NCBI GenBank assembly: GCA_002083435.1 | Contig: LWDJ01000044.1 | Location: 62,001 to 126,000, forward strand | Source of the DNA: Proteobacteria bacterium SG_bin6 | Lineage (GTDB): Bacteria; Pseudomonadota; Alphaproteobacteria; Sphingomonadales; Sphingomonadaceae | Direction: 5' to 3' | Length of the DNA: 64,000 nt | Part shown: positions 43,567-51,654 of the stretch, in pieces | Layout: each line of letters begins with the position of its first letter | Numbering within the stretch: position 1 is the first letter of the stretch | The notes under the pieces: model-generated | The model's database searches: none | Told to the model about the DNA's origin: nothing | What the model saw: only the letters and a program-made list of their open reading frames with translations | Translations under genes and position numbers: made by a program

Positions 43567-44180
43567 TCCGGGCGTTTCATCCGGAACTTGGCGGCCTCCG
43601 TCACTTCGAAATAATCCCCCCAGCCGCCGCCGCGCAGCACCGGTTGCGCGGCGGTTGTCTGGTAGTTGCCATTTTCGATCGTGTCCTCGGCCAGATGTAC
43701 CCCCACCACCTCGCCCAGCACCAGCCAGCTTTCGAGCTTCTCCCCATCGGCGCGCTTAAACTGGTGGATCTCGATCAGCTTGCACTCGAACGCCGCCGGG
43801 CTCGCCGCAACGCGGGGCGGCTTCACCAGTGTCGATGGCGTCGCCTCCAGCCCCGCCAGCGTGAACTCATCGATTTCGGCCGGGACGCTCGCCGAACTCG
43901 CGTTCATCGCCTCGGCCAGCGGGCGGCTGGCGAGGTTCCACACGAACTCACCGGTTTCGGCGATGTTCGCCACGCTATCCTTCCAGCCGATCGAGCTGAA
44001 GCCGACGATCGGCGGCACATAGTTGAAAAGCTGGAAGAAACTGTAGGGCGCAAGATTACGGAATCCGTCGGCGCTCAGACTGCTAACCCAGCCGATAGGA
44101 CGGGGAGCTATGATCGAATTGAGCGGGTCATGCGCGAGACCGTGCCCGATTTTGGGCTCATAAAAATGGTGTTTTTTCAT
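43563..44180 (-). CDS. Flavin reductase-like domain protein (FMN-binding split barrel)
   Basis: 205 residues. Typical segments are APRPIGWVSSLSADGFRNLA, APYSFFQLFNYVPPIVGFSS and GEFVWNLASRPLAEAMNASS. These proteins bind FMN and may reduce it with NAD(P)H for partner oxygenases; no partner is seen next to it. It is upstream of and overlaps the GNAT gene (ATGA). It is divergent from the cytochrome b gene with 98 bases between. Confidence 0.88.
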   Translation of the reverse strand: MKKHHFYEPKIGHGLAHDPLNSIIAPRPIGWVSSLSADGFRNLAPYSFFQLFNYVPPIVGFSSIGWKDSVANIAETGEFVWNLASRPLAEAMNASSASVPAEIDEFTLAGLEATPSTLVKPPRVAASPAAFECKLIEIHQFKRADGEKLESWLVLGEVVGVHLAEDTIENGNYQTTAAQPVLRGGGWGDYFEVTEAAKFRMKRPE

Positions 44181-44278
44181 CTAGTGTGCCAGCCTCGCTG
44201 TCACCGATCACCCAATGTGACCGAATCCGGTTGACGACAGCCATGCCCCAGGGAAGCACATCACGAAAGGGGCGAAGC

Positions 44279-45058
44279 ATGGAGACGATGATGAGTGCTG
44301 CGACGCTTGCCGATACCGGACCGGGGGAGCACCCGGCGGCCGACACCGGCGATACCGCACCGCCCGCGCGCTACCTCTACAAGCACAAATTGTGGACGCG
44401 GGTGTGGCACTGGACCAATGTGTTCGTGTTCTTCATCATGGTCGGCAGTGGGCTCGGCATCCTGAACGCGCACCCGCACCTCTATTGGGGCGATCACGGG
44501 GCGCAGCCAGATCATCCCTGGCTTGAACTGCCGCACTGGCCCGGCTGGGCCACCATCCCCGGCAGCTACAACCTGGCACTGTCGCGCCGGTGGCATTTGT
44601 TCTTCGCGCTGATCCTGGCGTTCAACCTGCTGATCTTCATGATCGTCAGCCTGGCGAACAAGCACTTCCAGCGCGACCTGGCAATCAAGCCAAAGGAGAT
44701 CGCGCCGGGGCATTTGTGGTACGACATCAAGGAGCATCTCGCGCTGCGCTTCCACGATGCTGCGAACCCTACCGCGTTCAACGTGCTGCAGAAGATCGCC
44801 TATGCGAGCGTGATCTTCGGGATGCTGCCGCTGATCATCTTCACCGGCCTGTCGCTGTCACCGGGCATCAACGCCAGCTGGCCCTGGCTGCTCGAGCTGT
44901 TCGGCGGGCGCGCCTCGGCCCGGTCGCTGCATTTCCTGGCGATGGTCGGGCTGCTTGGTTTCATTATCGTCCATCTCGCGCTGGTGATCCTGGCGGGGCC
45001 GATCCGTGAGGTCGGCTCGATGATCACCGGCTATTGGAAAGCCCCTGAGGAGCATTGA
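44279..45058 (+). CDS. Cytochrome b561-type membrane subunit
   Basis: 259 residues with four transmembrane helices and candidate haem-ligand histidines: RVWHWTNVFVFFIMV, RRWHLFFALILAFNLLIFMI, LHFLAMVGLLGF and FIIVHLALVIL. It resembles the gamma subunits of formate dehydrogenase and thiosulfate reductase. ATG 44279 has GAAAGGGG six bases upstream. It is separated by five bases from the molybdopterin oxidoreductase gene, so it is likely that enzyme's quinone-linked electron partner. Confidence 0.9.
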   Translation: METMMSAATLADTGPGEHPAADTGDTAPPARYLYKHKLWTRVWHWTNVFVFFIMVGSGLGILNAHPHLYWGDHGAQPDHPWLELPHWPGWATIPGSYNLALSRRWHLFFALILAFNLLIFMIVSLANKHFQRDLAIKPKEIAPGHLWYDIKEHLALRFHDAANPTAFNVLQKIAYASVIFGMLPLIIFTGLSLSPGINASWPWLLELFGGRASARSLHFLAMVGLLGFIIVHLALVILAGPIREVGSMITGYWKAPEEH

Positions 45059-45063
45059 TCGGC

Positions 45064-45831
45064 ATGAGCAACATCATCACGCGCCGCGCGCTGGTTGGCG
45101 GCGGAGCCGCGGGCGCCGGGCTGCTGCTTTCGGGCTGCGATCGGCTGATCCAGAATGAAAGCGTGTCCAAGCTGATCCACGCCGAGGACCGCTTTCATTA
45201 CTCGCTCCAGCGCGCGCTCACCAATCCGGGAACGCTCGCGCCCGAATATCGGCCCGATCAGATGTCGCCGGTGTTCCGCGCCAACGGCACGCTGAACCCC
45301 GGCGGGGAACAGTATAATGGCTGGGTCGCGGATAACTTCGCCAGCTTCCGCCTGGTGATCGACGGGCTCGTCAACCGGCCGCAATCGCTGTCGATGGCGC
45401 AGATCAAGTCGATGCCCGCGCGTACCCAGATCACCAAGCATGATTGCGTCGAAGGCTGGACGGCGATCGGCCAGTGGCATGGACCCACCGTCGGCTCGCT
45501 GCTCAAGCTGGCGGACGTGAAGACCAACGCCAAATACATCGTCTTCCACTGCGCCGATCATTATCGCGGCGCGGTGAACCCCTATTATGAGTCGTTCGAC
45601 ATGTTCGACGCCTTCCACCCCCAGACGATCTTCGCCTGGGCGATGAACGGCAAGCCGGTGACGGTCGCGCATGGCGCCCCGCTGCGGCTGCGCGCCGAGC
45701 GGCATCTGGGGTATAAGCAGGCCAAATATGTGATCCGGATGGAAGCGGTCGAATCCTTCGCCCACATCCAGGGCGGGCATGGCGGCTATTGGGAAGATAA
45801 TGTCGATTATGATTGGTTCGGCGGGCTCTAA
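45064..45831 (+). CDS. Molybdopterin-dependent oxidoreductase (sulfite-oxidase/YedY fold)
   Basis: 255 residues. A twin-arginine signal (TRRALVGGGAAGAGLLLSGC) that also contains a lipobox-like Cys25 implies export folded with cofactor. The Mo-coordinating cysteine is Cys128 in TKHDCVEGWTAIGQW; FHCADHY and AMNGKPVTVAHGAPLRLR are further family motifs. It forms a pair with the cytochrome b gene just upstream, which replaces the MsrQ-type partner of classical YedY/MsrP. The substrate is unknown. Confidence 0.9.
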   Translation: MSNIITRRALVGGGAAGAGLLLSGCDRLIQNESVSKLIHAEDRFHYSLQRALTNPGTLAPEYRPDQMSPVFRANGTLNPGGEQYNGWVADNFASFRLVIDGLVNRPQSLSMAQIKSMPARTQITKHDCVEGWTAIGQWHGPTVGSLLKLADVKTNAKYIVFHCADHYRGAVNPYYESFDMFDAFHPQTIFAWAMNGKPVTVAHGAPLRLRAERHLGYKQAKYVIRMEAVESFAHIQGGHGGYWEDNVDYDWFGGL

Positions 45832-45848
45832 CCGCTAGCCGCACGCGC

Positions 45849-47075
45849 ATGGCCCTGCTCGACCTGTTCCTGGGCCGCGTGGTTAAGCGCGGCCAGTTGA
45901 CCGTCACTTACCATGACGGCCGCGTCGCCAAGTTTGGCGCGCCCGATCCGGTGCTGCCCGATGTCGCGATCCGCTTCACCACCAAGGACGCGGTGCCGGG
46001 CATCCTGCGCGACCCCGGGCTCGGCGCGGGCGAGGCCTATATGAACGGCGCCCTCATGGTCGAGCAGGGCGACGTGCTCGATCTCGTCACGCTGATGAGC
46101 GCGAACGACCGGTGGGAGCAGGGCGGCGGCGCGCTCCTCGCCGCGCCCTTGGTACGCGCGGTGGAAGCGGTGACGCACCGGCTGGGCCGCATCAACATGG
46201 CGCGGGCATCGAAGCGCAATGTCGCGCACCATTACGACCTGTCGGACCGGCTGTACGACCTGTTCCTCGATGCCGACCGCCAGTATAGCTGCGCCTACTT
46301 CACCGATCCCGCCAACAGCCTCGAACAGGCGCAGCAGGACAAGCTGGCGCATATCGCCGCCAAGCTCGCGATCGAGCCGGGGATGCGCGTGCTCGATATC
46401 GGCTGTGGCTGGGGCGGGATGGCGCTGTATCTGAACCGCAAGCTCGGCGCGGACGTGACCGGGGTCACCCTCTCGGAGGAACAGCTCAAGGTTGCGCGCG
46501 CCCGCGCCGCCGAAGCGGGGGTGAGCGACAAGGTGCGCTTCGAGCTGATCGATTATCGCCACGTCACCGGCCAGTTCGATCGCATCGTCTCGGTCGGCAT
46601 GTTCGAGCATGTCGGCCCGCCCAATTACCGCACCTTCTTCCGCAAATGCTTCGAGCTGCTGACGCCGCAGGGGGTGATGCTGCTCCACACCATCGGGCGC
46701 GCGAGCGAGCCCGGCGTCACCGACAAATGGACGCTGAAATACATCTTCCCCGGCGGCTACAACCCGGCGCTGTCCGAGATCGTGCGCGGCTATCAAGGCC
46801 TGCGAATGATCTGCACCGATATCGAGGTGCTGCGCCTGCATTACGCACATACGCTCGAGCAATGGTATCACCGCACCACGGCCGCGCGCGAGGCGATCGT
46901 AGCGCTCTATGACGAGCGCTTCTTCCGCATGTGGCAATTCTATCTGGCCGGCGCGCTCGCCGCGTTCCGCTATGGCGCGCTGGTGAACTACCAGCTGCAA
47001 TTCGCGCGTGATCGGCACACTTTGCCGATCACGCGCGATTATATCGCGCAAGGGGAAGCGGCGCTGCGCGGGTAG
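45849..47075 (+). CDS. cfa: Cyclopropane-fatty-acyl-phospholipid synthase family
   Basis: A SAM-dependent methyltransferase of 408 residues acting on unsaturated acyl chains of membrane phospholipids. Family motifs: NVAHHYDLSDRLYDLFLD, YSCAYFTDPANSLEQAQQDK, the SAM-binding VLDIGCGWGGMALYL, and VGMFEHVGPPNYRTFF with the active-site Glu. It starts 17 bases after the molybdopterin gene and is probably co-transcribed. It may instead transfer a methyl group without ring closure, as some relatives do. Confidence 0.92.
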   Translation: MALLDLFLGRVVKRGQLTVTYHDGRVAKFGAPDPVLPDVAIRFTTKDAVPGILRDPGLGAGEAYMNGALMVEQGDVLDLVTLMSANDRWEQGGGALLAAPLVRAVEAVTHRLGRINMARASKRNVAHHYDLSDRLYDLFLDADRQYSCAYFTDPANSLEQAQQDKLAHIAAKLAIEPGMRVLDIGCGWGGMALYLNRKLGADVTGVTLSEEQLKVARARAAEAGVSDKVRFELIDYRHVTGQFDRIVSVGMFEHVGPPNYRTFFRKCFELLTPQGVMLLHTIGRASEPGVTDKWTLKYIFPGGYNPALSEIVRGYQGLRMICTDIEVLRLHYAHTLEQWYHRTTAAREAIVALYDERFFRMWQFYLAGALAAFRYGALVNYQLQFARDRHTLPITRDYIAQGEAALRG

Positions 47076-47081
47076 GCCATT

Positions 47082-48203
47082 TCAGCCGAGCGCCAGCACC
47101 ACCGCTGGGCTCCCCACCCCGCGCGAAGCAGGGACGGCGCTGCAGATCAGCACCTCATCAGGGTCATGGGCCGCGCTGGTTTCGCGAAAATAGGCGACCT
47201 GCCCGGCGACCAGTTTGCACTTGCAGGCGCCGCACGCGCCCTCGCGGCAGCCATAGTCGGGCTTCAGCCCCTTTGCCTCGGCAAGTTCGAGCAAGCTGCC
47301 GTCGCCCGGCTTCCAGTGCGCCTGGGTTCCCGTGGGATTGAAAGTCACCACTTCCTCGCCCGTCGCCGCGACTGGCCGCGAGGCGAGCGGTGCCGCCGCG
47401 TCTCCGGTGCGGATCAACGATGCCGGCCCGAACGCTTCCGCATGGATCGCGCTGTCCGCCACCCCCAGCGCGCGCAACGCGCCATAGACCGCCTGCATGA
47501 AGGGCGGCGGGCCACACAGGTAGAAATCATGCCGGCCAAAGCCGAGATACCGCGGGAACAGCTCGCTCCGCAGGAAGCCGCTCTCCTCATAATCACGCCC
47601 GGCTTCCGTTCCATCGGTGAGCTGTAGGACGCGCACCAGTCGCAGTTTCCCGCTCGCGCGTGCGGCCAGCGCCGCCAGTTCAGCATCGAACCCGCGCTCC
47701 TCGATCGAGCGCGCGGCGTAGAACAAGGTCACCGGCCGCATCGGCCGCCCCGCCCCCTCGCCCGCGACGAGATGGCTGAGCATTGCGAGGAGCGGCGTGA
47801 TCCCCACCCCCGCCGCGACCAGCACCGCCGGGTGGGCTGCTTGATCGTCGATGATGAAATCCCCCGCCGGGGGCTTGGCGCCGATGATCGTCCCGGGGGC
47901 GGCCAGTTCATGCAGATAGGTGGAGGCCAGGCCCAGCTTGCGTACGCTCAACCGGTAATAGCCGGCGACCGGAGCGCAGGAAATCGTGTAGGTACGGATC
48001 ACCGGATCGTCACTGCCGGGAATAGTCAGACGGATCGGCAGATGCTGCCCCGCTGCCGCCGGATCGAGGCCGCCGCCATCGGCGGGCTCCAGATAGAAGG
48101 AGCGGATGACGCTGCTTTCATCCGCGACCCGGGCAATGCGGAACGGGCGCCAGCCCGGCGGCAGATCGGGCAAGCTGGTGGGGGCCTGAATTTCGTCCAG
48201 CAT
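47082..48203 (-). CDS. Hybrid flavin reductase with C-terminal 2Fe-2S ferredoxin domain (Hcr-like)
   Basis: 373 residues. An FAD-binding barrel (VIRTYTISCAPVAGYYRLSV) is followed by an NAD(P)H-binding domain (VLVAAGVGITPLLAML, FYLCGPPPFMQAVY) and a C-terminal plant-type ferredoxin domain with the cluster cysteines in CREGACGACKCKL and ICSAVP. It passes electrons from NAD(P)H to an acceptor, as do Hcr and ring-hydroxylase reductases. It is convergent with cfa, six bases away. The partner is not identified. Confidence 0.9.
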   Translation of the reverse strand: MLDEIQAPTSLPDLPPGWRPFRIARVADESSVIRSFYLEPADGGGLDPAAAGQHLPIRLTIPGSDDPVIRTYTISCAPVAGYYRLSVRKLGLASTYLHELAAPGTIIGAKPPAGDFIIDDQAAHPAVLVAAGVGITPLLAMLSHLVAGEGAGRPMRPVTLFYAARSIEERGFDAELAALAARASGKLRLVRVLQLTDGTEAGRDYEESGFLRSELFPRYLGFGRHDFYLCGPPPFMQAVYGALRALGVADSAIHAEAFGPASLIRTGDAAAPLASRPVAATGEEVVTFNPTGTQAHWKPGDGSLLELAEAKGLKPDYGCREGACGACKCKLVAGQVAYFRETSAAHDPDEVLICSAVPASRGVGSPAVVLALG

Positions 48204-48371
48204 CGCAACGTCTCCCGATCGATCGGCCGCACCGAATAGGGTCGACGCGGTTCCCGGTCTGTCGGCAAGTTGCGGCGCTGTAACGAACGCTACAGCCACA
48301 GCTGCAAAGCGCAACTTGCACCCACCGCGCCCGCGCCTTACAGCGCGCCGCTTTCCCAGCAGGAGCCCGCG

Positions 48372-49589
48372 ATGTCCGATACCGTGAAGCGAGTCGTGCT
48401 TGCCTATTCGGGCGGCCTCGACACCAGCGTGATCCTCAAGTGGCTGCAGCAGGAATATGGCTGCGAGGTCGTCACTTTCACCGCCGATCTGGGCCAGGGC
48501 GAGGAGCTTGAGCCCGCGCGGGAGAAGGCGCTACGCGCCGGGGTGAAGCCCGAGCATATCTTCATCGACGATCTGCGCGAGGAATTCGTGCGCGACTTCG
48601 TCTTCCCGATGATGCGCGCCAATGCCCTGTACGAAGGGCTGTACCTGCTTGGCACCTCGATCGCGCGGCCGCTGATCGCCAAGCGCCAGATCGAAATCGC
48701 CAAGGCTGTCGGCGCCGACGCGGTGGCGCATGGCGCGACCGGCAAGGGCAACGATCAGGTTCGCTTCGAGCTGAGCTATTACGCGCTCGCCCCCGATATC
48801 CGGGTGATCGCCCCGTGGCGCGAATGGAACCTCACCAGCCGCACCCGGCTGATCGAATTCGCCGAGGCACACCAGATCACCGTCGCCAAGGACAAGCGCG
48901 GCGAGGCGCCCTTCTCGACCGACGCCAACCTGCTCCACACCAGCAGCGAAGGCAAAGTGCTGGAAGACCCTTGGGCGGAGGTGCCCGATTACGTCTTCTC
49001 GCGTACCGTGAACCCCGAAGACGCGCCCGACACCCCCGAGATCATCACCATCGATTTCGAGCGCGGCGATGGCGTTGCGCTGAACGGCGAGGCGCTGTCG
49101 CCCGCCACCCTCCTCACCCGGTTGAACGAGCTGGGCCGAAAGCACGGCATCGGCCGGCTCGATCTGGTCGAGAACCGCTTCGTCGGCATGAAGTCGCGCG
49201 GCATGTACGAAACCCCCGGCGGCACCATCTACGCGCTCGCCCATCGCGGGATCGAGCAGCTGACGCTCGATCGCGGCGCGGCGCATCTGAAGGACGAGCT
49301 GATGCCGCGCTATGCCGAGCTGATCTATAACGGCTTCTGGTTCGCGCCCGAGCGCGAAATGCTGCAGGCGGCAATCGATTACAGCCAGGAGAAAGTCACC
49401 GGCACCGTCCGGTTGAAGCTCTACAAGGGCGGCGTTTACGTGATCGGCCGCAAGTCGCCGCATTCGCTCTACAGCGAGAAGGTAGTGACGTTCGAAGACG
49501 ACCAGGGCGCCTATGATCAGCGCGACGCGGCGGGCTTCATCAAGCTGAACGCGCTGCGACTGCGGCTGTTGGGGCGGCGCGACCGGTGA
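48372..49589 (+). CDS. argG: Argininosuccinate synthase
   Basis: Joins citrulline and aspartate with ATP in arginine synthesis. 405 residues, normal for the short (type 1) form. The PP-loop is VVLAYSGGLDTSV; AHGATGKGNDQVRFE and LTSRTRLIEFAE are further signatures. ATG 48372 has AGGAG six bases upstream. The intergenic region to the divergent reductase gene is 168 bases. It stands alone, not with other arg genes. Confidence 0.97.
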   Translation: MSDTVKRVVLAYSGGLDTSVILKWLQQEYGCEVVTFTADLGQGEELEPAREKALRAGVKPEHIFIDDLREEFVRDFVFPMMRANALYEGLYLLGTSIARPLIAKRQIEIAKAVGADAVAHGATGKGNDQVRFELSYYALAPDIRVIAPWREWNLTSRTRLIEFAEAHQITVAKDKRGEAPFSTDANLLHTSSEGKVLEDPWAEVPDYVFSRTVNPEDAPDTPEIITIDFERGDGVALNGEALSPATLLTRLNELGRKHGIGRLDLVENRFVGMKSRGMYETPGGTIYALAHRGIEQLTLDRGAAHLKDELMPRYAELIYNGFWFAPEREMLQAAIDYSQEKVTGTVRLKLYKGGVYVIGRKSPHSLYSEKVVTFEDDQGAYDQRDAAGFIKLNALRLRLLGRRDR

Positions 49590-49659
49590 GGGCTCGTTAA
49601 CCAAATATTGGCCGCTTGTGCGGCAACCCAGGCGCTGACTGATAAGGGGGAGCAGCGCC

Positions 49660-50250
49660 ATGTTGCAGCAGGTTCATGCCAAACTCGTTTTCGGGCGCCG
49701 CGTGCGGCGGCTCGCCACGCTCATCGCCGAGCGCCTGCCACAGGGCGCGCGGGTGCTAGACGTCGGCTGCGGCAGCGGCGATCTCGCCGCGCTGGTGATG
49801 CGGATGCGCCCGGATGTGCGGATCGAGGGGATCGACGTGCTGGTCCGCCCGAACACCGCGATTCCGGTGATCGCCTATGACGGCACCCACATTCCCCATG
49901 CCGACAACAGCTTCGACGCGGCGATGGTGGTTGACGTGCTGCACCATACCGATGATCCCGCCATCGTGCTGGCTGAAATCGCGCGGGTCGCGGGCCAGGT
50001 GGTGATCAAGGATCATTTCCGCGATGGCCTTGCCGCCGGGCCGACGCTGCGGCTGATGGACTGGGTGGGCAACGCGGCGCACGGCGTGCGGCTGCCCTAT
50101 AACTATCTCAGCAGCCGCGAATGGGGCGCGGTGTGGCAGCGGCTGGGGCTGAAGACCAGCGCCGTCGCGACCCGGCTATCGCTCTATCCGCGACCGTTCG
50201 GCTGGCTGTTCGATCGCAAGCTGCACTTCGTGGGCGTGCTCAGCCGGTAA
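49660..50250 (+). CDS. Class I SAM-dependent methyltransferase
   Basis: 196 residues. SAM-binding motif I is ARVLDVGCGSGDLAALVM; the post-motifs IEGIDVLVRP, IPHADNSFDAAMVVDVLHH and IARVAGQVVIKDHF follow the usual order. The substrate is unknown. Its position before a group of glycosyltransferase-like genes hints at a sugar or lipid substrate, but they are on the opposite strand or separated by a terminator, so this is weak. Confidence 0.88.
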   Translation: MLQQVHAKLVFGRRVRRLATLIAERLPQGARVLDVGCGSGDLAALVMRMRPDVRIEGIDVLVRPNTAIPVIAYDGTHIPHADNSFDAAMVVDVLHHTDDPAIVLAEIARVAGQVVIKDHFRDGLAAGPTLRLMDWVGNAAHGVRLPYNYLSSREWGAVWQRLGLKTSAVATRLSLYPRPFGWLFDRKLHFVGVLSR

Positions 50251-50272
50251 CGGCGCACGGCCAGCTCGACAT

Positions 50273-50308
50273 AAAAACGGCCGGGATCGCGTGATCCCGG
50301 CCGTTTTT
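50273..50308. terminator. Bidirectional intrinsic terminator
   Basis: Perfect 16-bp arms AAAAACGGCCGGGATC and GATCCCGGCCGTTTTT around GCGT. With A/T runs on both sides it can end both the methyltransferase gene (plus) and the GT2 gene (minus). Confidence 0.93.
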
Positions 50309-50333
50309 GCGTGCGTCGGGTGGCGACGATCGT

Positions 50334-51548
50334 TCAGCGGTCACCGCGATCGATCATCCCGATCAGGAAACTGGTGAACACCGTCTGCGCCCCGAGCAGC
50401 GTCGCCAGCATCGCCGGAATCGCGAGCCGCATCAGCGTTACCGGCTCCATCGGCCCGAAGTCCTGCCCTTGCCAGCGCCAGAACAACGATCCGGCGCCGA
50501 TCAGGCCGGCGAGCATCAGCCCGGCGCCCAGCTGGCAGCCGCGCTCGACGCTGAACAGGCGCCGGAACCGCGCGACGCGCGTGCTAACGGGCCACATCGC
50601 GTTCGCCGCGCCGAACAGCCGCGCGACGATGCCGAAACCGATCAGCTGGCTGCCAAGCAGCAGCGCCATCGCCGCGAACAACATCGTCGTGGCGCTCAAT
50701 TCGACCCCGCCGACTTCCACGCTGCCGAGCGCGAGCACGCCCACCGCCGCCGCGCCGGGCAGCGCGAGCGCGAGCCCGGGCAGCACGAACAGCACGCGCG
50801 GCGCATAGGTGAGTAGAAAGCGCAAGTGGCGCCAGCCATCACGCCAGGTACGCAGATGCGGCGCGCGGCTGCGGCCATCGGGGCGCAGCGTCGTCGGCAC
50901 CTCGCGCACGTCGAGCCCGTACAGCACCGCCTTCACCACCATCTCGCTGGCGAATTCCATGCCGGTGGTGCGCAGTTGCAGTTCCTGGATCGCGGCGCGA
51001 TCGAAGCCGCGCAGCCCGCAATGGAAATCGCCGACCCGCGCATTATAGAAGCGGCGCCCAAGGAAGCTCAGCACCGGATTGCCGAGATAACGGTGCAGTG
51101 GCGGCATCGCCCCCGGCGCGATCCCGCCCTTGAAGCGGTTGCCCATCACCAGCTGCCCGCCGGCGCGCAACGCCTCGACGAAGGGCATCAGATTGGCGAA
51201 ATCATAGCTGTCATCGGCGTCGCCCATCACGACATAACGCCCGCGTGCCGCGGCGATCCCACCGATCAGCGCCGCGCCATAACCACGCTCGCTCACCCCG
51301 ACGAGACGCGCACCCATGCCGGTCGCGATCTGGCGCGATCCGTCGGTCGAACCGTTGTCGGCGACGATCACTTCGCCCGCAACGCCGCTTTCCTCCAAGA
51401 AGCGCTGCGCCTTGCGGATGCAGATGGCGAGCGTCTCGGCCTCGTTCAGGCAGGGCATAACGATCGAGAGCTCGATCGGCGACGGCGCGCGCTCGCGTCC
51501 GTCGTTCGCGACAAACGGTGCGATCTGCACCCTGGCGGCTGCCGGCAT
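50334..51548 (-). CDS. Membrane-anchored family 2 glycosyltransferase (polyprenyl-phosphate sugar transferase type)
   Basis: 404 residues. The GT-A domain begins LSIVMPCLNEAETLAICIRK; the donor/metal DxD-like site is MGDADDSYDF near residue 113, and DFHCGLRGFDR follows. The C-terminal 170 residues hold about four to five hydrophobic helices. This is the layout of dolichol/undecaprenyl-phosphate mannose- or glucose-synthase relatives. ATG 51548 has GGGGGAG six bases upstream (a GTG at 51572 is in frame). It is divergent from the GT-C-like gene, which could use its lipid-linked sugar (inference). Confidence 0.9.
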   Translation of the reverse strand: MPAAARVQIAPFVANDGRERAPSPIELSIVMPCLNEAETLAICIRKAQRFLEESGVAGEVIVADNGSTDGSRQIATGMGARLVGVSERGYGAALIGGIAAARGRYVVMGDADDSYDFANLMPFVEALRAGGQLVMGNRFKGGIAPGAMPPLHRYLGNPVLSFLGRRFYNARVGDFHCGLRGFDRAAIQELQLRTTGMEFASEMVVKAVLYGLDVREVPTTLRPDGRSRAPHLRTWRDGWRHLRFLLTYAPRVLFVLPGLALALPGAAAVGVLALGSVEVGGVELSATTMLFAAMALLLGSQLIGFGIVARLFGAANAMWPVSTRVARFRRLFSVERGCQLGAGLMLAGLIGAGSLFWRWQGQDFGPMEPVTLMRLAIPAMLATLLGAQTVFTSFLIGMIDRGDR

Positions 51549-51654
51549 TCCACACTCCCCCGGATCGTTCACCTTCCGACATGCCAGCCAGGGCTGAAAA
51601 CATGGTTAAGGATTAGCCGTTATGGCGGGCACCAAAGGGATCGAGGGGGACGGC

